Positions 1-8,721 of a stretch of DNA of 54,800 nt are shown piece by piece. The stretch is from positions 1 through 54,800 of the forward strand of contig VGAG01000004.1 of the NCBI GenBank assembly GCA_016870835.1, read 5' to 3'. The notes under the pieces were generated by a model, which saw only the letters and a program-made list of their open reading frames with translations, did not search any database and had not been told where the DNA came from. A program made the translations under genes and the position numbers. Each line of letters begins with the position of its first letter. Position 1 is the stretch's first letter. Source of the DNA: Actinomycetota bacterium. GTDB taxonomy: Bacteria > Actinomycetota > Actinomycetes > Nanopelagicales > Nanopelagicaceae.

Positions 1-637
1 CATCAATAATCACATCATCGCTATCAGGAGCTCTGCCTGACTTATCTAGACCTGCGAACTCGGTTTCGTTTGGAATCACCCAATCTGAATTCTTGAGTAG
101 TTCTGGTAAAAGAGGTGCGAAGGGCGCTGGGTTAAGAATTGTTGTAATACCTCTAGCGCGAGCGGCGGCAAAAGCAGCGGCGCTAACTTCTTGGCGAATT
201 TCCAATTGCCCAACCAAAACATCAATTTCAGAAATTTCTGAGAGCGCGCTTTGAACCTGTGGGACAGTCATTGCAAAGTTCGCACCAGGTACACAGATGA
301 TTCGATTGGAGCCATCAGCCTCAACCCAGATTGGAGCTACTCCGCTGGGTCCTGGAACTCGATTTACATAAGTTGTATCGATTCCCTGTTCTTTAAAGTT
401 CTTCAAAGTTGTTTCACCAAAGACATCATCGCCAAGGGTGTTAATCATTTTTACTTTTGCCCCAAAACGGCTAGACATAACAGCCTGATTGGCCCCTTTA
501 CCCCCAAAGCCAACGGAAAATGAGTCGCCAATCACAGTTTCTCCTGAGTTTGGAGCTCGATTTACATAAGCAATCATGTCGGTCATCGTGCTTCCGACTA
601 CAACGATTTCTGGGGGTTTTTGGTTTATGGCGCTCAC
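1..637 (-). CDS. rbsK: Ribokinase / PfkB-family carbohydrate kinase (3' end truncated by window edge)
   Basis: Minus-strand translation from GTG at 637: VSAINQKPPEIVVVGSTMTDMIAYVNRAPNSGETVIGDSFSVGFGGKGANQAVMSSRFGAKVKMINTLGDDVFG..., typical ribokinase N-terminus with GGKGANQAV; reading frame open to position 1. Confidence 0.85.
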   Translation of the reverse strand, partial: MSAINQKPPEIVVVGSTMTDMIAYVNRAPNSGETVIGDSFSVGFGGKGANQAVMSSRFGAKVKMINTLGDDVFGETTLKNFKEQGIDTTYVNRVPGPSGVAPIWVEADGSNRIICVPGANFAMTVPQVQSALSEISEIDVLVGQLEIRQEVSAAAFAAARARGITTILNPAPFAPLLPELLKNSDWVIPNETEFAGLDKSGRAPDSDDVIID

Positions 638-655
638 TGCGGCGTACCCTTTCGG

Positions 656-1939
656 CTAGACAATCTTTGTTACAACAAGTGGCAATCGCTCCACTGGCGA
701 AGTCCCGATAACAACGGCTCCGCTCAAAGCCGCCTCTGCTCTTTCAAATCGCGCTGCTTCATCGGTATGAAGGGTGAATATGGGATCGCCCTTATTTACT
801 TGACTTCCAGGTTTGGCATGAATCTCGATGCCCGCGCCGGCTTGAACTTTCTCGCCCTGTCGCTCTCTGCCGGCACCTAAACGCCAGACCGAAATACCGA
901 CTTGAAGTGCATTCATACTCGAGATAACGCCGCTCTCTTCTGCGGTGATTAATTTCTTTTCTCTAGCGATTGGTAGTGCAGCATTTGGATCTCCGCCCTG
1001 CGCTCTGACCATTCGGCGCCAATGGTCCATAGCGCTGCCATTTTTTAGCGCCGACTCCGGATCTTTTCCACTCACTCCCGCTGCATCAAGCATCTCCTGT
1101 GCGAGAAGGATAGTAAGTTCAACTACATCGGCTGGTCCGCCACCGGCAAGAACTTCAAGAGACTCGCGAACTTCAAGTGCATTTCCGGCGGTAAGTCCTA
1201 GTGGAACATCCATCGCTGTTACTAAAGCGCGAGTCGTTACACCAGCTCGTTTCCCTAACTCAACCATGGCGTTTGCTAACCGTCTTGCATCTTCTGGTTC
1301 AGACATAAAGGCGCCATTACCAGTTTTAACATCGAGAACTAGCGCGCTAGTTCCTTCTGCAATTTTCTTGCTCATAATTGACGAAGCAATCAGAGGAATT
1401 GAGGGTACGGTGCCTGTTACATCACGGAGCGCATAGAGTTTCTTATCAGCTGGTGCTAATCCACTTCCAGCGGCACAGATAACTGCGCCACAATCTTGAA
1501 GGGCCTTTAACATTTCCGGATTTGTTAAAGATGCTCGCCAACCGGGAATTGATTCCATCTTGTCCAATGTGCCTCCGGTATGTCCCAATCCCCTTCCCGA
1601 AAGTTGCGGGACTGCTGCTCCACAGGCCGCAACTAAAGGTGCTAATGGAAGAGTTATCTTGTCTCCGACGCCACCCGTTGAGTGTTTATCGACTGTGGGT
1701 CTATCAAGCGCACTCCAATTCATGCGCTCACCACTTTTAATCATGGCATCTGTCCAACGAGATAACTCACGAGAGTTCATTCCATTTAATAAAATAGTCA
1801 TGAGGAGTGCAGACATCTGTTCATCAGCGACTACCCCGCGCACATAGGCGTTAATTACCCAATCAATCTGGGAATCGCTTAATTCTTGCCGATCCCGTTT
1901 CACAGAAATAATTTCTACCGCTGTAAATGACTCCACCAT
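656..1939 (-). CDS. deoA: Thymidine / pyrimidine-nucleoside phosphorylase
   Basis: 427 aa; KHSTGGVGDKITLPLAPLVAACG and GHTGGTLDKMESIPG motifs. Confidence 0.95.
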   Translation of the reverse strand: MVESFTAVEIISVKRDRQELSDSQIDWVINAYVRGVVADEQMSALLMTILLNGMNSRELSRWTDAMIKSGERMNWSALDRPTVDKHSTGGVGDKITLPLAPLVAACGAAVPQLSGRGLGHTGGTLDKMESIPGWRASLTNPEMLKALQDCGAVICAAGSGLAPADKKLYALRDVTGTVPSIPLIASSIMSKKIAEGTSALVLDVKTGNGAFMSEPEDARRLANAMVELGKRAGVTTRALVTAMDVPLGLTAGNALEVRESLEVLAGGGPADVVELTILLAQEMLDAAGVSGKDPESALKNGSAMDHWRRMVRAQGGDPNAALPIAREKKLITAEESGVISSMNALQVGISVWRLGAGRERQGEKVQAGAGIEIHAKPGSQVNKGDPIFTLHTDEAARFERAEAALSGAVVIGTSPVERLPLVVTKIV

Positions 1940-1941
1940 AA

Positions 1942-2328
1942 TTAACTTAAATCTTTAGGACCAAAACTCCAAGGGAGAATAAATTCCATATTCTTTGGCC
2001 CTTCTGGAGTCAGTACCTCCAGCGAGTCACCGCCATGTTCATAAAGGAGTTGGCGGCATCGGCCACACGGTGATAGGAGGCTTCCCTCTTTATCCACGCA
2101 GACCACAGCGAGAAGACGACCGCCACCGCTCATAATCAAGTCGGATATCAGAGAACATTCGGCACAGAGCGTTAGGCCATAACTAGCATTCTCAACATTG
2201 CAGCCACTCACAAAGCGGCCATCGCTAACTAGAGCAGCTACACCTACGGGAAACTTTGAGTACGGGGAATATGACTGCTTCATGGCTTGAGTAGCTTTAA
2301 GTTTAAGCGCTTCCCAATCTATATTCAT
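1942..2328 (-). CDS. cdd: Cytidine deaminase
   Basis: 128 aa; C-x-E-x-S / PCGRCRQLL zinc-site motifs (VENASYGLTLCAECS, SPCGRCRQ). Confidence 0.93.
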   Translation of the reverse strand: MNIDWEALKLKATQAMKQSYSPYSKFPVGVAALVSDGRFVSGCNVENASYGLTLCAECSLISDLIMSGGGRLLAVVCVDKEGSLLSPCGRCRQLLYEHGGDSLEVLTPEGPKNMEFILPWSFGPKDLS

Positions 2329-4292
2329 CGTGGAAATCCTGCCGCAACGCCGCCGTCTACGGGGATGACAGCACCCGTTGTTCGTGATGATTCATCGGAA
2401 AGTAAATATGCAACCGAGCGCGCAACATCCTCGGAGCGCACTCGTGCTTTGAGGATATTCCGCTTAGCATAAAAATCCTCTAACTCTTCCGGTCTTACAC
2501 CATGCTCTTTTGCGCGCTGCTCTCTAACGCCACCCTCCCAGAGTTTGCTGTTATCAAACACCGCGTCGGGATTCAATGCGTTAGCTCTAACTCCTATCGA
2601 TCCACCTTCGAGAGCTGAGATTCTCATGAGTTGGATCATCCCAGCTTTAGATACGGAGTAGCCTCCAAAGCCAGCGCCAGGTGAAAATGCATTCTTGCTA
2701 GCGATGTAAACCAAACTCCCGCCCATGCTTTGGACGCGTAGCGCACGCAAACCAAATTTAGTTAGCAAGAAGGCAGAAGTTAAATTGACTTCAAGTCCCT
2801 TTCGCCAAGATTCAGCGGACAATTCTTCTATCATCCCTGAAACGGGGATTCCGGCATTTAAAACTAAGCCGTCTAATCCACCGAAGTTATCTACTGTCTT
2901 GGCAATCGTTTCTTCTGCGACTTTCTCTTCGCTCTGATCACCAGAGACGATCAACGGCGCGGGGTACTTAAGTCGGATGAATTCAGCTTCCGTTTCGCTA
3001 AGTCCCTTTTCATCAATATCTGCAAGTACAACGCTCGCTCCGAGGGAGCCAAGATAAAGCGCTATGCCTCGACCTATTCCGCTTCCGGCGCCAGTAACAA
3101 CAAATATGGAACCGGTGAACTTAGGAGCAGCAGGCTTTAGCTTCAATTTATAGAGCTCCATGGGCCAATAATCGAAACCGAAGATCTCATTATCTGGAAG
3201 AGTTCGTGGATGTGCGAAACAATCTACGACTGTCGCCCCGACGGTGTGTGAATGAAATGCGATATCCGCCAACATCTTTGTCTCGGCAATGCTTGCTCCA
3301 GCGCCGATCATTCCAAGCCCCGGAACCAGGAAGACCCTCGGATCATTTCCATGACTTGTGTACCCAGGTGGCAGAAGAGACTTATTCGCTTCAAAGTACG
3401 CGGCGTACTTTCTTTGATAACTTTCCACATCAGTGTCAAGCGTTTCTGCAGTTAAGAGACATGACCACGGTCGGATTCTTAACATATGATCTGCGCTTGC
3501 AGCACCTGCAGCTAACACCTTGGTGAGATCTGTACGATCCGCGATTGCTCTTAGTCGATTATCGCGACGAAGAATTTGGCGTCTCTTTAGCTTGCCTCGT
3601 AGACGCAACAATAGTTCAAAGATATCGCGATCAGAGAGATCCTCGTGGCGAAAATCTGGCTTTGGCGGTTTGGCAAGAGTCCGCAAAAATGAATCAGCCT
3701 TTGCTACAGCAGCAAGAGTCTTTTCATAACATTTATCACTATCTTCATCCCACACAATCAATCCATGATGGGCGAGAATTACACCTTCATAAGAGTTCAA
3801 CTCACTTACTAACTTTGAAAGTGTAAATCCAGGGCGAATCCACTCGACAAATGCAAATCCATCACCGAGTGCTTCCTCAACGGCAGCTTTGCCATCTACA
3901 TGATTCGTTAGTGCGCAAATCACATCTGCATGAACATGATCTATATGGCGTGCTGGAAGAAAGGCGTGAAGTAAGGTTTCGATTGAAGGACGACGCGCCG
4001 TTGGATCAACAAGGGCTCTAGTCACATAATCGACCATGGTTTCGTCATCGAGCTCATCTTTCTTATGTAATGCAACAAGTTCTTCCAGGTAGAGCGCGGG
4101 ATAATCAACGGCTTCCCCGTACTGCATATCTGCGCCCGATCCCTTGACCCAGAGAACATCACGATTTCTACCGAGATAATCCCTTATCTCACCTTTCGCT
4201 GAAGTGTTTCCACCGCCATAGACCACTAGTGATTGGTCACTCCCAATTTTTTTTGATCGTGCAACTAATTTCTCTAACTCCGGGTACTTCAT
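2325..4292 (-). CDS. Bifunctional class II aldolase / short-chain dehydrogenase fusion (RhaD/RhaEW-YuxG type)
   Basis: 655 aa; N-terminal class II aldolase (GGGNTSAKG, HIDHVHADV, AHHGLIVW) plus C-terminal SDR (VTGAGSGIGRGIA, YSVSKAG). 4-nt overlaps with both neighbours. Confidence 0.9.
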   Translation of the reverse strand: MKYPELEKLVARSKKIGSDQSLVVYGGGNTSAKGEIRDYLGRNRDVLWVKGSGADMQYGEAVDYPALYLEELVALHKKDELDDETMVDYVTRALVDPTARRPSIETLLHAFLPARHIDHVHADVICALTNHVDGKAAVEEALGDGFAFVEWIRPGFTLSKLVSELNSYEGVILAHHGLIVWDEDSDKCYEKTLAAVAKADSFLRTLAKPPKPDFRHEDLSDRDIFELLLRLRGKLKRRQILRRDNRLRAIADRTDLTKVLAAGAASADHMLRIRPWSCLLTAETLDTDVESYQRKYAAYFEANKSLLPPGYTSHGNDPRVFLVPGLGMIGAGASIAETKMLADIAFHSHTVGATVVDCFAHPRTLPDNEIFGFDYWPMELYKLKLKPAAPKFTGSIFVVTGAGSGIGRGIALYLGSLGASVVLADIDEKGLSETEAEFIRLKYPAPLIVSGDQSEEKVAEETIAKTVDNFGGLDGLVLNAGIPVSGMIEELSAESWRKGLEVNLTSAFLLTKFGLRALRVQSMGGSLVYIASKNAFSPGAGFGGYSVSKAGMIQLMRISALEGGSIGVRANALNPDAVFDNSKLWEGGVREQRAKEHGVRPEELEDFYAKRNILKARVRSEDVARSVAYLLSDESSRTTGAVIPVDGGVAAGFPR

Positions 4293-5299
4293 AGTGAGAC
4301 TCCCGAACTAACTTCATAGACCTTCTCATCTGTTACAACGGCTTTTATATAACGAGCAGGCGTTACATCAAAAGCTGGGTTATAGGTTCGAGAACCAAAC
4401 GGAGCAGTTTGCACTCCAGCTATTTGGGTCACCTCGTCATCTCCTCTAAATTCAATCTCAATCTCATTGCCAGTTGCGATAGATCTATCGACCGTAGATT
4501 CAGGCGCTATTACAAGAAATGGAACACCTACTTGATTTGCCGAAACAGCGACTCCCAACGAACCAATTTTGTTTGCTGAATCGCCATTTCTCGCGATTCT
4601 ATCGGCGCCAATCAAAACCGCATCAATCAATCCGCTGAAAAGAGCACTAGCCGCTGCGCCATCCGGGAGAATCCGATAAGGAATTCCTGCTTTTTGTAGT
4701 TCCCATGCAGTCAGCCGAGAGCCTTGTAATAACGGTCTAGTTTCATCGGCAAGGACTTCCTCAATCAATCCTCTGGAGTGGAGTTCCTGGACTACACCAA
4801 GCGCAGTGCCCCACTCGGTGGTCGCAAGAGCCCCTGTGTTGCAGTGAGTAAGAATCCTCAGCTTGCGATTTCCTAAAATCTCAACTAAAAAATCAGCGCC
4901 GAGTCTTCCCATCTCACGGCAAGAGACGGCATCTTTAGCTGCAATCTCAAGTGCGCGCTGCAACACTTCATTTGAGCCTTTGGATATCAATGGCTCTACC
5001 TCACTGACTCCCCAGGCGAGGTTTACTGCCGTAGGTCTGGCATTCCTTAGCGCAAAAATCTCACGCTCGATAAGGGCAGTCGACCAGCCCTCTCGCTCAC
5101 TATTCTTAAGAATTAGAGCTACGCCAAGAGCTCCGGCTACTCCGAGCGCAGGTGCACCTCGAATACATAGACGTTGAATTGCGGTGACAAGTTCGGCGGG
5201 CCTTGTGATTACTAACTCTTCTACTGATAACGGCAACTTGGTCTGGTCAAGAAGATGAATACTTCCGCCGCCCGCTTCACTCCACGAGATAGTCCGCAT
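4289..5299 (-). CDS. mtnA: MtnA-like S-methyl-5-thioribose-1-phosphate (or ribose-1-phosphate type) isomerase
   Basis: 336 aa; catalytic THCNTGALAT and IGADRIARNGDSANKIGS motifs intact. Confidence 0.9.
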   Translation of the reverse strand: MRTISWSEAGGGSIHLLDQTKLPLSVEELVITRPAELVTAIQRLCIRGAPALGVAGALGVALILKNSEREGWSTALIEREIFALRNARPTAVNLAWGVSEVEPLISKGSNEVLQRALEIAAKDAVSCREMGRLGADFLVEILGNRKLRILTHCNTGALATTEWGTALGVVQELHSRGLIEEVLADETRPLLQGSRLTAWELQKAGIPYRILPDGAAASALFSGLIDAVLIGADRIARNGDSANKIGSLGVAVSANQVGVPFLVIAPESTVDRSIATGNEIEIEFRGDDEVTQIAGVQTAPFGSRTYNPAFDVTPARYIKAVVTDEKVYEVSSGVSL

Positions 5300-5305
5300 G
5301 GCACT

Positions 5306-5333
5306 AGCCTAAACCCTGACTTTATAGTTCCAA
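5306..5333 (-). promoter_or_regulatory. Putative leaderless promoter of the mtnA-aldolase-cdd-deoA operon (TTGGAA-16-TAGGCT-6-ATG)
   Basis: Reverse complement of 5306-5311 is TAGGCT, of 5328-5333 is TTGGAA; ATG begins 6 nt after the -10. Confidence 0.55.
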
Positions 5334-5466
5334 GTCTTTCTTTAGGTATGGGTATAACAGAATCGTGATGTGACTCGCCAATCTAGCCTTGGGGGGGGGT
5401 TGCTTGGCGCACTTATCTCTTAGGTAGGATTCCTCGAGCCGACAAGCGCTTTCCCTGCGTAGTTGA

Positions 5467-5499
5467 TTGCGCGCAAGTTAGTTGGAAATCGATCGATTT
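5467..5499. promoter_or_regulatory. Two perfect palindromes (TTGCGCGCAA 5467-5476; AAATCGATCGATTT 5486-5499) in the divergent intergenic region; candidate operators
   Basis: Both equal their own reverse complement; centres 21 bp apart. Confidence 0.45.
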
Positions 5500-5502
5500 A
5501 AA

Positions 5503-5526
5503 CTCTGGTTCATCTCAAAACCAGAG
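5503..5526 (+). promoter_or_regulatory. Hairpin CTCTGGTT-catctcaa-AACCAGAG in the bmpA leader
   Basis: Perfect 8-bp stem just upstream of the GAGAGGAG ribosome-binding site. Confidence 0.5.
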
Positions 5527-5544
5527 ACTCTTGAGAGGAGATTC

Positions 5545-6576
5545 ATGTTCAGAAGGTTTACTACCCTTGTAGTTGTTACAGCACTGACAGCTCTAGGTTT
5601 TGCAACTCCGGCGAAAGCTGCATCGGAAAGTGATTGTGGCACCGGAAGACTCTTCTGTATCGGATTAGTTACCGATACTGGAAAAGTTGATGACAAATCA
5701 TTTAACCAATCTGCCTGGATGGGTGCGCAAATGGCAGCGAAGGTTAATGGTGGCTTCGCTAAGTACATTGAAACTACTGACCCAAAGGACTACGCCAAGA
5801 ATATTGGGCAATTCGCTGACAAAAAGTACAATGTGATTATTGGTGTTGGCTTCCTAATGGCAGAAGCGATGACAACTGCTGCAGCTAAGTATCCAAAGAT
5901 TAAGTTCATTGGAGTAGATCAATTCCAAGGTACTGCTGTTCCGAATCTAACGGGTCTAGTTTTCCCTGAAGATAAGGCCGGCTTCCTCGCAGGGTACCTA
6001 GCTGGACACTTGACTAAGACTGGGAAGACTGGCGCAGTTCTTGGAACTGAAGTCGTCCCACCGGTTCGATATTTTGGAGAGGGATACCGTAATGGTGTGG
6101 CCTACGCTGCAAAAGAACTTGGCAAGAAATATCCCGCATCAAAATTAATTTATCACGCCCCAGACAATGCATTCAACGATCCGGCTTGGGGAGCTACAAC
6201 TGCACAGCAACTCCTCTCCCAGGGTTTTGACGTCATCTTCGGCGCAGGCGGTAACACCGGAAATGGTGCGCTCCTTCGCGTTGCCAAGAAAAAAGGCGCA
6301 TATTGCATTGGCGTTGACAGCGATCAATGGGGAACTCTTCCAGAAGCTCGCCCTTGCCTCGTAACTTCAGCAATGAAGTTAATCGACAAGGGAGTTGCCG
6401 CTGTTGTAGCAAGTATTGTGGATGGAACAGATAAGGGCGGAAACTATTTTGGAGCTGTAGGTCTTGCTCCATTACATGATTTCGCAAAGAAAGTTCCAGC
6501 TGCTTATCAAGCTAAGTTGAAGGCCGTCACTCCAAAGGTTCTTAAGGGAACAATTCCGACTGGAGTTAAGCTCTAA
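5545..6576 (+). CDS. BMP-family nucleoside ABC transporter substrate-binding protein
   Basis: MFRRFTTLVVVTALTALGFATPAKA signal peptide then IGLVTDTGKVDDKSFNQSAW BMP motif; GAGAGGAG RBS supports start at 5545 rather than 5482. Confidence 0.9.
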   Translation: MFRRFTTLVVVTALTALGFATPAKAASESDCGTGRLFCIGLVTDTGKVDDKSFNQSAWMGAQMAAKVNGGFAKYIETTDPKDYAKNIGQFADKKYNVIIGVGFLMAEAMTTAAAKYPKIKFIGVDQFQGTAVPNLTGLVFPEDKAGFLAGYLAGHLTKTGKTGAVLGTEVVPPVRYFGEGYRNGVAYAAKELGKKYPASKLIYHAPDNAFNDPAWGATTAQQLLSQGFDVIFGAGGNTGNGALLRVAKKKGAYCIGVDSDQWGTLPEARPCLVTSAMKLIDKGVAAVVASIVDGTDKGGNYFGAVGLAPLHDFAKKVPAAYQAKLKAVTPKVLKGTIPTGVKL

Positions 6577-6597
6577 GACGTAAGGACCCTCGTAAAG

Positions 6598-6633
6598 AAA
6601 AGGAGACACGCTCAAAAGAGCGTGTCTCCTTTT
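6598..6633 (+). terminator. Rho-independent terminator after the substrate-binding protein gene
   Basis: AAAAGGAGACACGCTC-aaaa-GAGCGTGTCTCCTTTT, 16-bp perfect stem, T-rich tail. Confidence 0.85.
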
Positions 6634-6676
6634 GGTTCAAAAAGAGAAGTTGATTTGAGAGTATTCGGAGAAAATC

Positions 6677-7741
6677 ATGGATGCTAAGCAAGGCAAGAAT
6701 TTTGATCTAAGTTCAGTCTTTCTGCCTTTCCTGTCTATCATTGTAGCGTTAGCTTTTGGTGGTCTACTGGTTCTCATTCAGGGTATTCAACCCCTTCAGG
6801 CTTATAGGGTTTTATTTGCTACTGCATTTGGCTCGTTTGATGGAATCGCACTGACACTCGCTAAGGCAACGCCATTGATTCTAAGTGGCCTAGCAGTTGC
6901 TATTTGTTTTAGAGCCGGTTTATTTAATATTGGGGCACAGGGCCAGTTAATTTCGGGGGCTTTAGCCTCTGCTTGGGCTGGTTACACATTCGTTGGCCTA
7001 CCAACTCTAGTTCATATTCCGCTTGCACTGATTTATGGTGCTTTCTTTGGTGCAATTGTTGCATTAGTTGCTGGTGCCTTAAAAGCCTATAGAGGTGTAC
7101 ACGAAGTGATTACAACTATTATGTTGAACAGCATTGTGATAGCGCTGGCAGACTACTTAACTAGCACTCCCTTTAAAGAGCCCGATCAACCGCTAACGAG
7201 AACTCCAAAAATTCAAGAATCCGCTCAGATGCCTGATTTTTTGGGGCTTCCGTTGGGATTCTTTTTGGCAATAGGACTCTCCGTAACTCTCTGGTGGATG
7301 ATGAGAAAGACCACCACTGGATTTAGTATTGAAACAATCGGGCGAAACAAGAACGCCGGCTGGTATGCAGGTATTTCCGTGAAGAAGACCGTGATTATAA
7401 GTATGCTCATTGGTGGAGCAGTAGCTGGCATTGCAGGAGCCGTTGAGACTCTAAGCATCACTGGAAGATTTGAGCCAGCCTTCAATGCTGGATTGGGATT
7501 CGATGGAATAACTGTTGCGTTGCTGGGACGCGCAAATCCCCTTGGAGTGATTCCTGCCGCAATACTCATTGGAGGAATGCGTGCTAGTGCGTCAACTGTT
7601 CAGTTTGAAGCAGGCGTAGCACCGGAGTTAGTAGACCTTCTTTTGGCCATGATTCTCTTCTTTGTCACTGCTCCTTTGTTGGCAAAATTCTTCAAAAGTC
7701 GAAAAGAAAACGTGGCGATGACGAGTGGCTGGAGTAATTGA
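6677..7741 (+). CDS. Nucleoside ABC transporter permease (YufP-like)
   Basis: 354 aa polytopic; GLAVAICFRAGLFNIGAQGQ motif. Confidence 0.9.
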   Translation: MDAKQGKNFDLSSVFLPFLSIIVALAFGGLLVLIQGIQPLQAYRVLFATAFGSFDGIALTLAKATPLILSGLAVAICFRAGLFNIGAQGQLISGALASAWAGYTFVGLPTLVHIPLALIYGAFFGAIVALVAGALKAYRGVHEVITTIMLNSIVIALADYLTSTPFKEPDQPLTRTPKIQESAQMPDFLGLPLGFFLAIGLSVTLWWMMRKTTTGFSIETIGRNKNAGWYAGISVKKTVIISMLIGGAVAGIAGAVETLSITGRFEPAFNAGLGFDGITVALLGRANPLGVIPAAILIGGMRASASTVQFEAGVAPELVDLLLAMILFFVTAPLLAKFFKSRKENVAMTSGWSN

Positions 7742-8721
7742 TGAAGTTGCGTTCCATTCATTACTTACCGTTGGCATTCGTTGTAACTTTTGCCTATTTC
7801 TATCGACAAGACGGATTGGTAGCAACTTCCGTTCTTTACACTGCGATTCAGTTTGCACTTCCCTTAGCCCTTGCTGCAATGGTTGGAATCATGTGTGAGC
7901 GGACTGGAATTGTAAACATCGGTATTGAGGGAACCATGTTGATATCAGCGTTCACAGCATTTTTTGCGGGAGCAATTCTGCAAAATACCGGTAGAGGAAT
8001 GATTGTAGGAGTATTAACAGGCGTAATTATGGGATTGCTATTAGCGGTCATGGCAATCACTTGGAAGATGGATCAGATTATTGCTGGTGTAATCCTTAAC
8101 ATCTTGGCAGCTGGAGTGACCTCCTTCTATTACCGCCAGAACTATTCGATTCCCTCAACCCTAGATCCAATTGACTTGCCAGTGGTTGGAGCATGGCCAA
8201 TCCTGGGCCCAGTGCTCTCTTTTCATGGGCCGATAACATATTTTGGAGTCCTAATTGTTTTCACACTCTGGTTTGCTCTATATAAAACTTCTTGGGGTTT
8301 ACGCTCTCGGGCGGTCGGCGAGCACCCTTCCAGTGCCGATACAGCGGGTGTATCTGTAACCAGGCTTCGATACTTGAATGTCACCATTGCTGGGGCGGTG
8401 GGTGGGCTTGCCGGTTCTTACCTAGCTCTTGAAGCAGTTGGAATATTTGAGCGTGGGTTCACCGCTGGAAAAGGCTTCACGGCGCTGGCAATTATGATAT
8501 TTGGCAGATGGAATCCGTTAGGTGCATTTGCTGCTGCTCTGTTCTTCGGCTTAACTCAAGCGTTGACTAATCAACTGATGATTGCTGAAGTTGTAGAGAT
8601 TCCGTTCCAATTCGTGACTATGCTTCCCTACATTCTGACAATCCTGATTCTAGCGATTTCTGCAGGAAAAGTTCGTCCACCGGCCGCTGAAGGAATTCCT
8701 TACGAAAAGGAAAAGTCATGA
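7741..8721 (+). CDS. Nucleoside ABC transporter permease (YufQ-like)
   Basis: ERTGIVNIGIEGTML motif; overlaps upstream stop codon. Confidence 0.9.
   Translation: MKLRSIHYLPLAFVVTFAYFYRQDGLVATSVLYTAIQFALPLALAAMVGIMCERTGIVNIGIEGTMLISAFTAFFAGAILQNTGRGMIVGVLTGVIMGLLLAVMAITWKMDQIIAGVILNILAAGVTSFYYRQNYSIPSTLDPIDLPVVGAWPILGPVLSFHGPITYFGVLIVFTLWFALYKTSWGLRSRAVGEHPSSADTAGVSVTRLRYLNVTIAGAVGGLAGSYLALEAVGIFERGFTAGKGFTALAIMIFGRWNPLGAFAAALFFGLTQALTNQLMIAEVVEIPFQFVTMLPYILTILILAISAGKVRPPAAEGIPYEKEKS

Noticed and set aside
945-1436. Long + strand ORF (163 aa) antisense to deoA
   Set aside because: Opposite an unambiguous deoA with conserved motifs; its composition is a codon-bias shadow and it has no recognisable family or RBS. 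The same reasoning removes the other antisense ORFs in the track (e.g. 22808-23335 +, 20498-20926 +, 43829-44263 +).
5300-5544. Purine or SAM riboswitch upstream of bmpA or mtnA
   Set aside because: Only a simple hairpin is visible; I could not find conserved riboswitch core sequences, and mtnA appears leaderless, leaving no room for an aptamer on that side.
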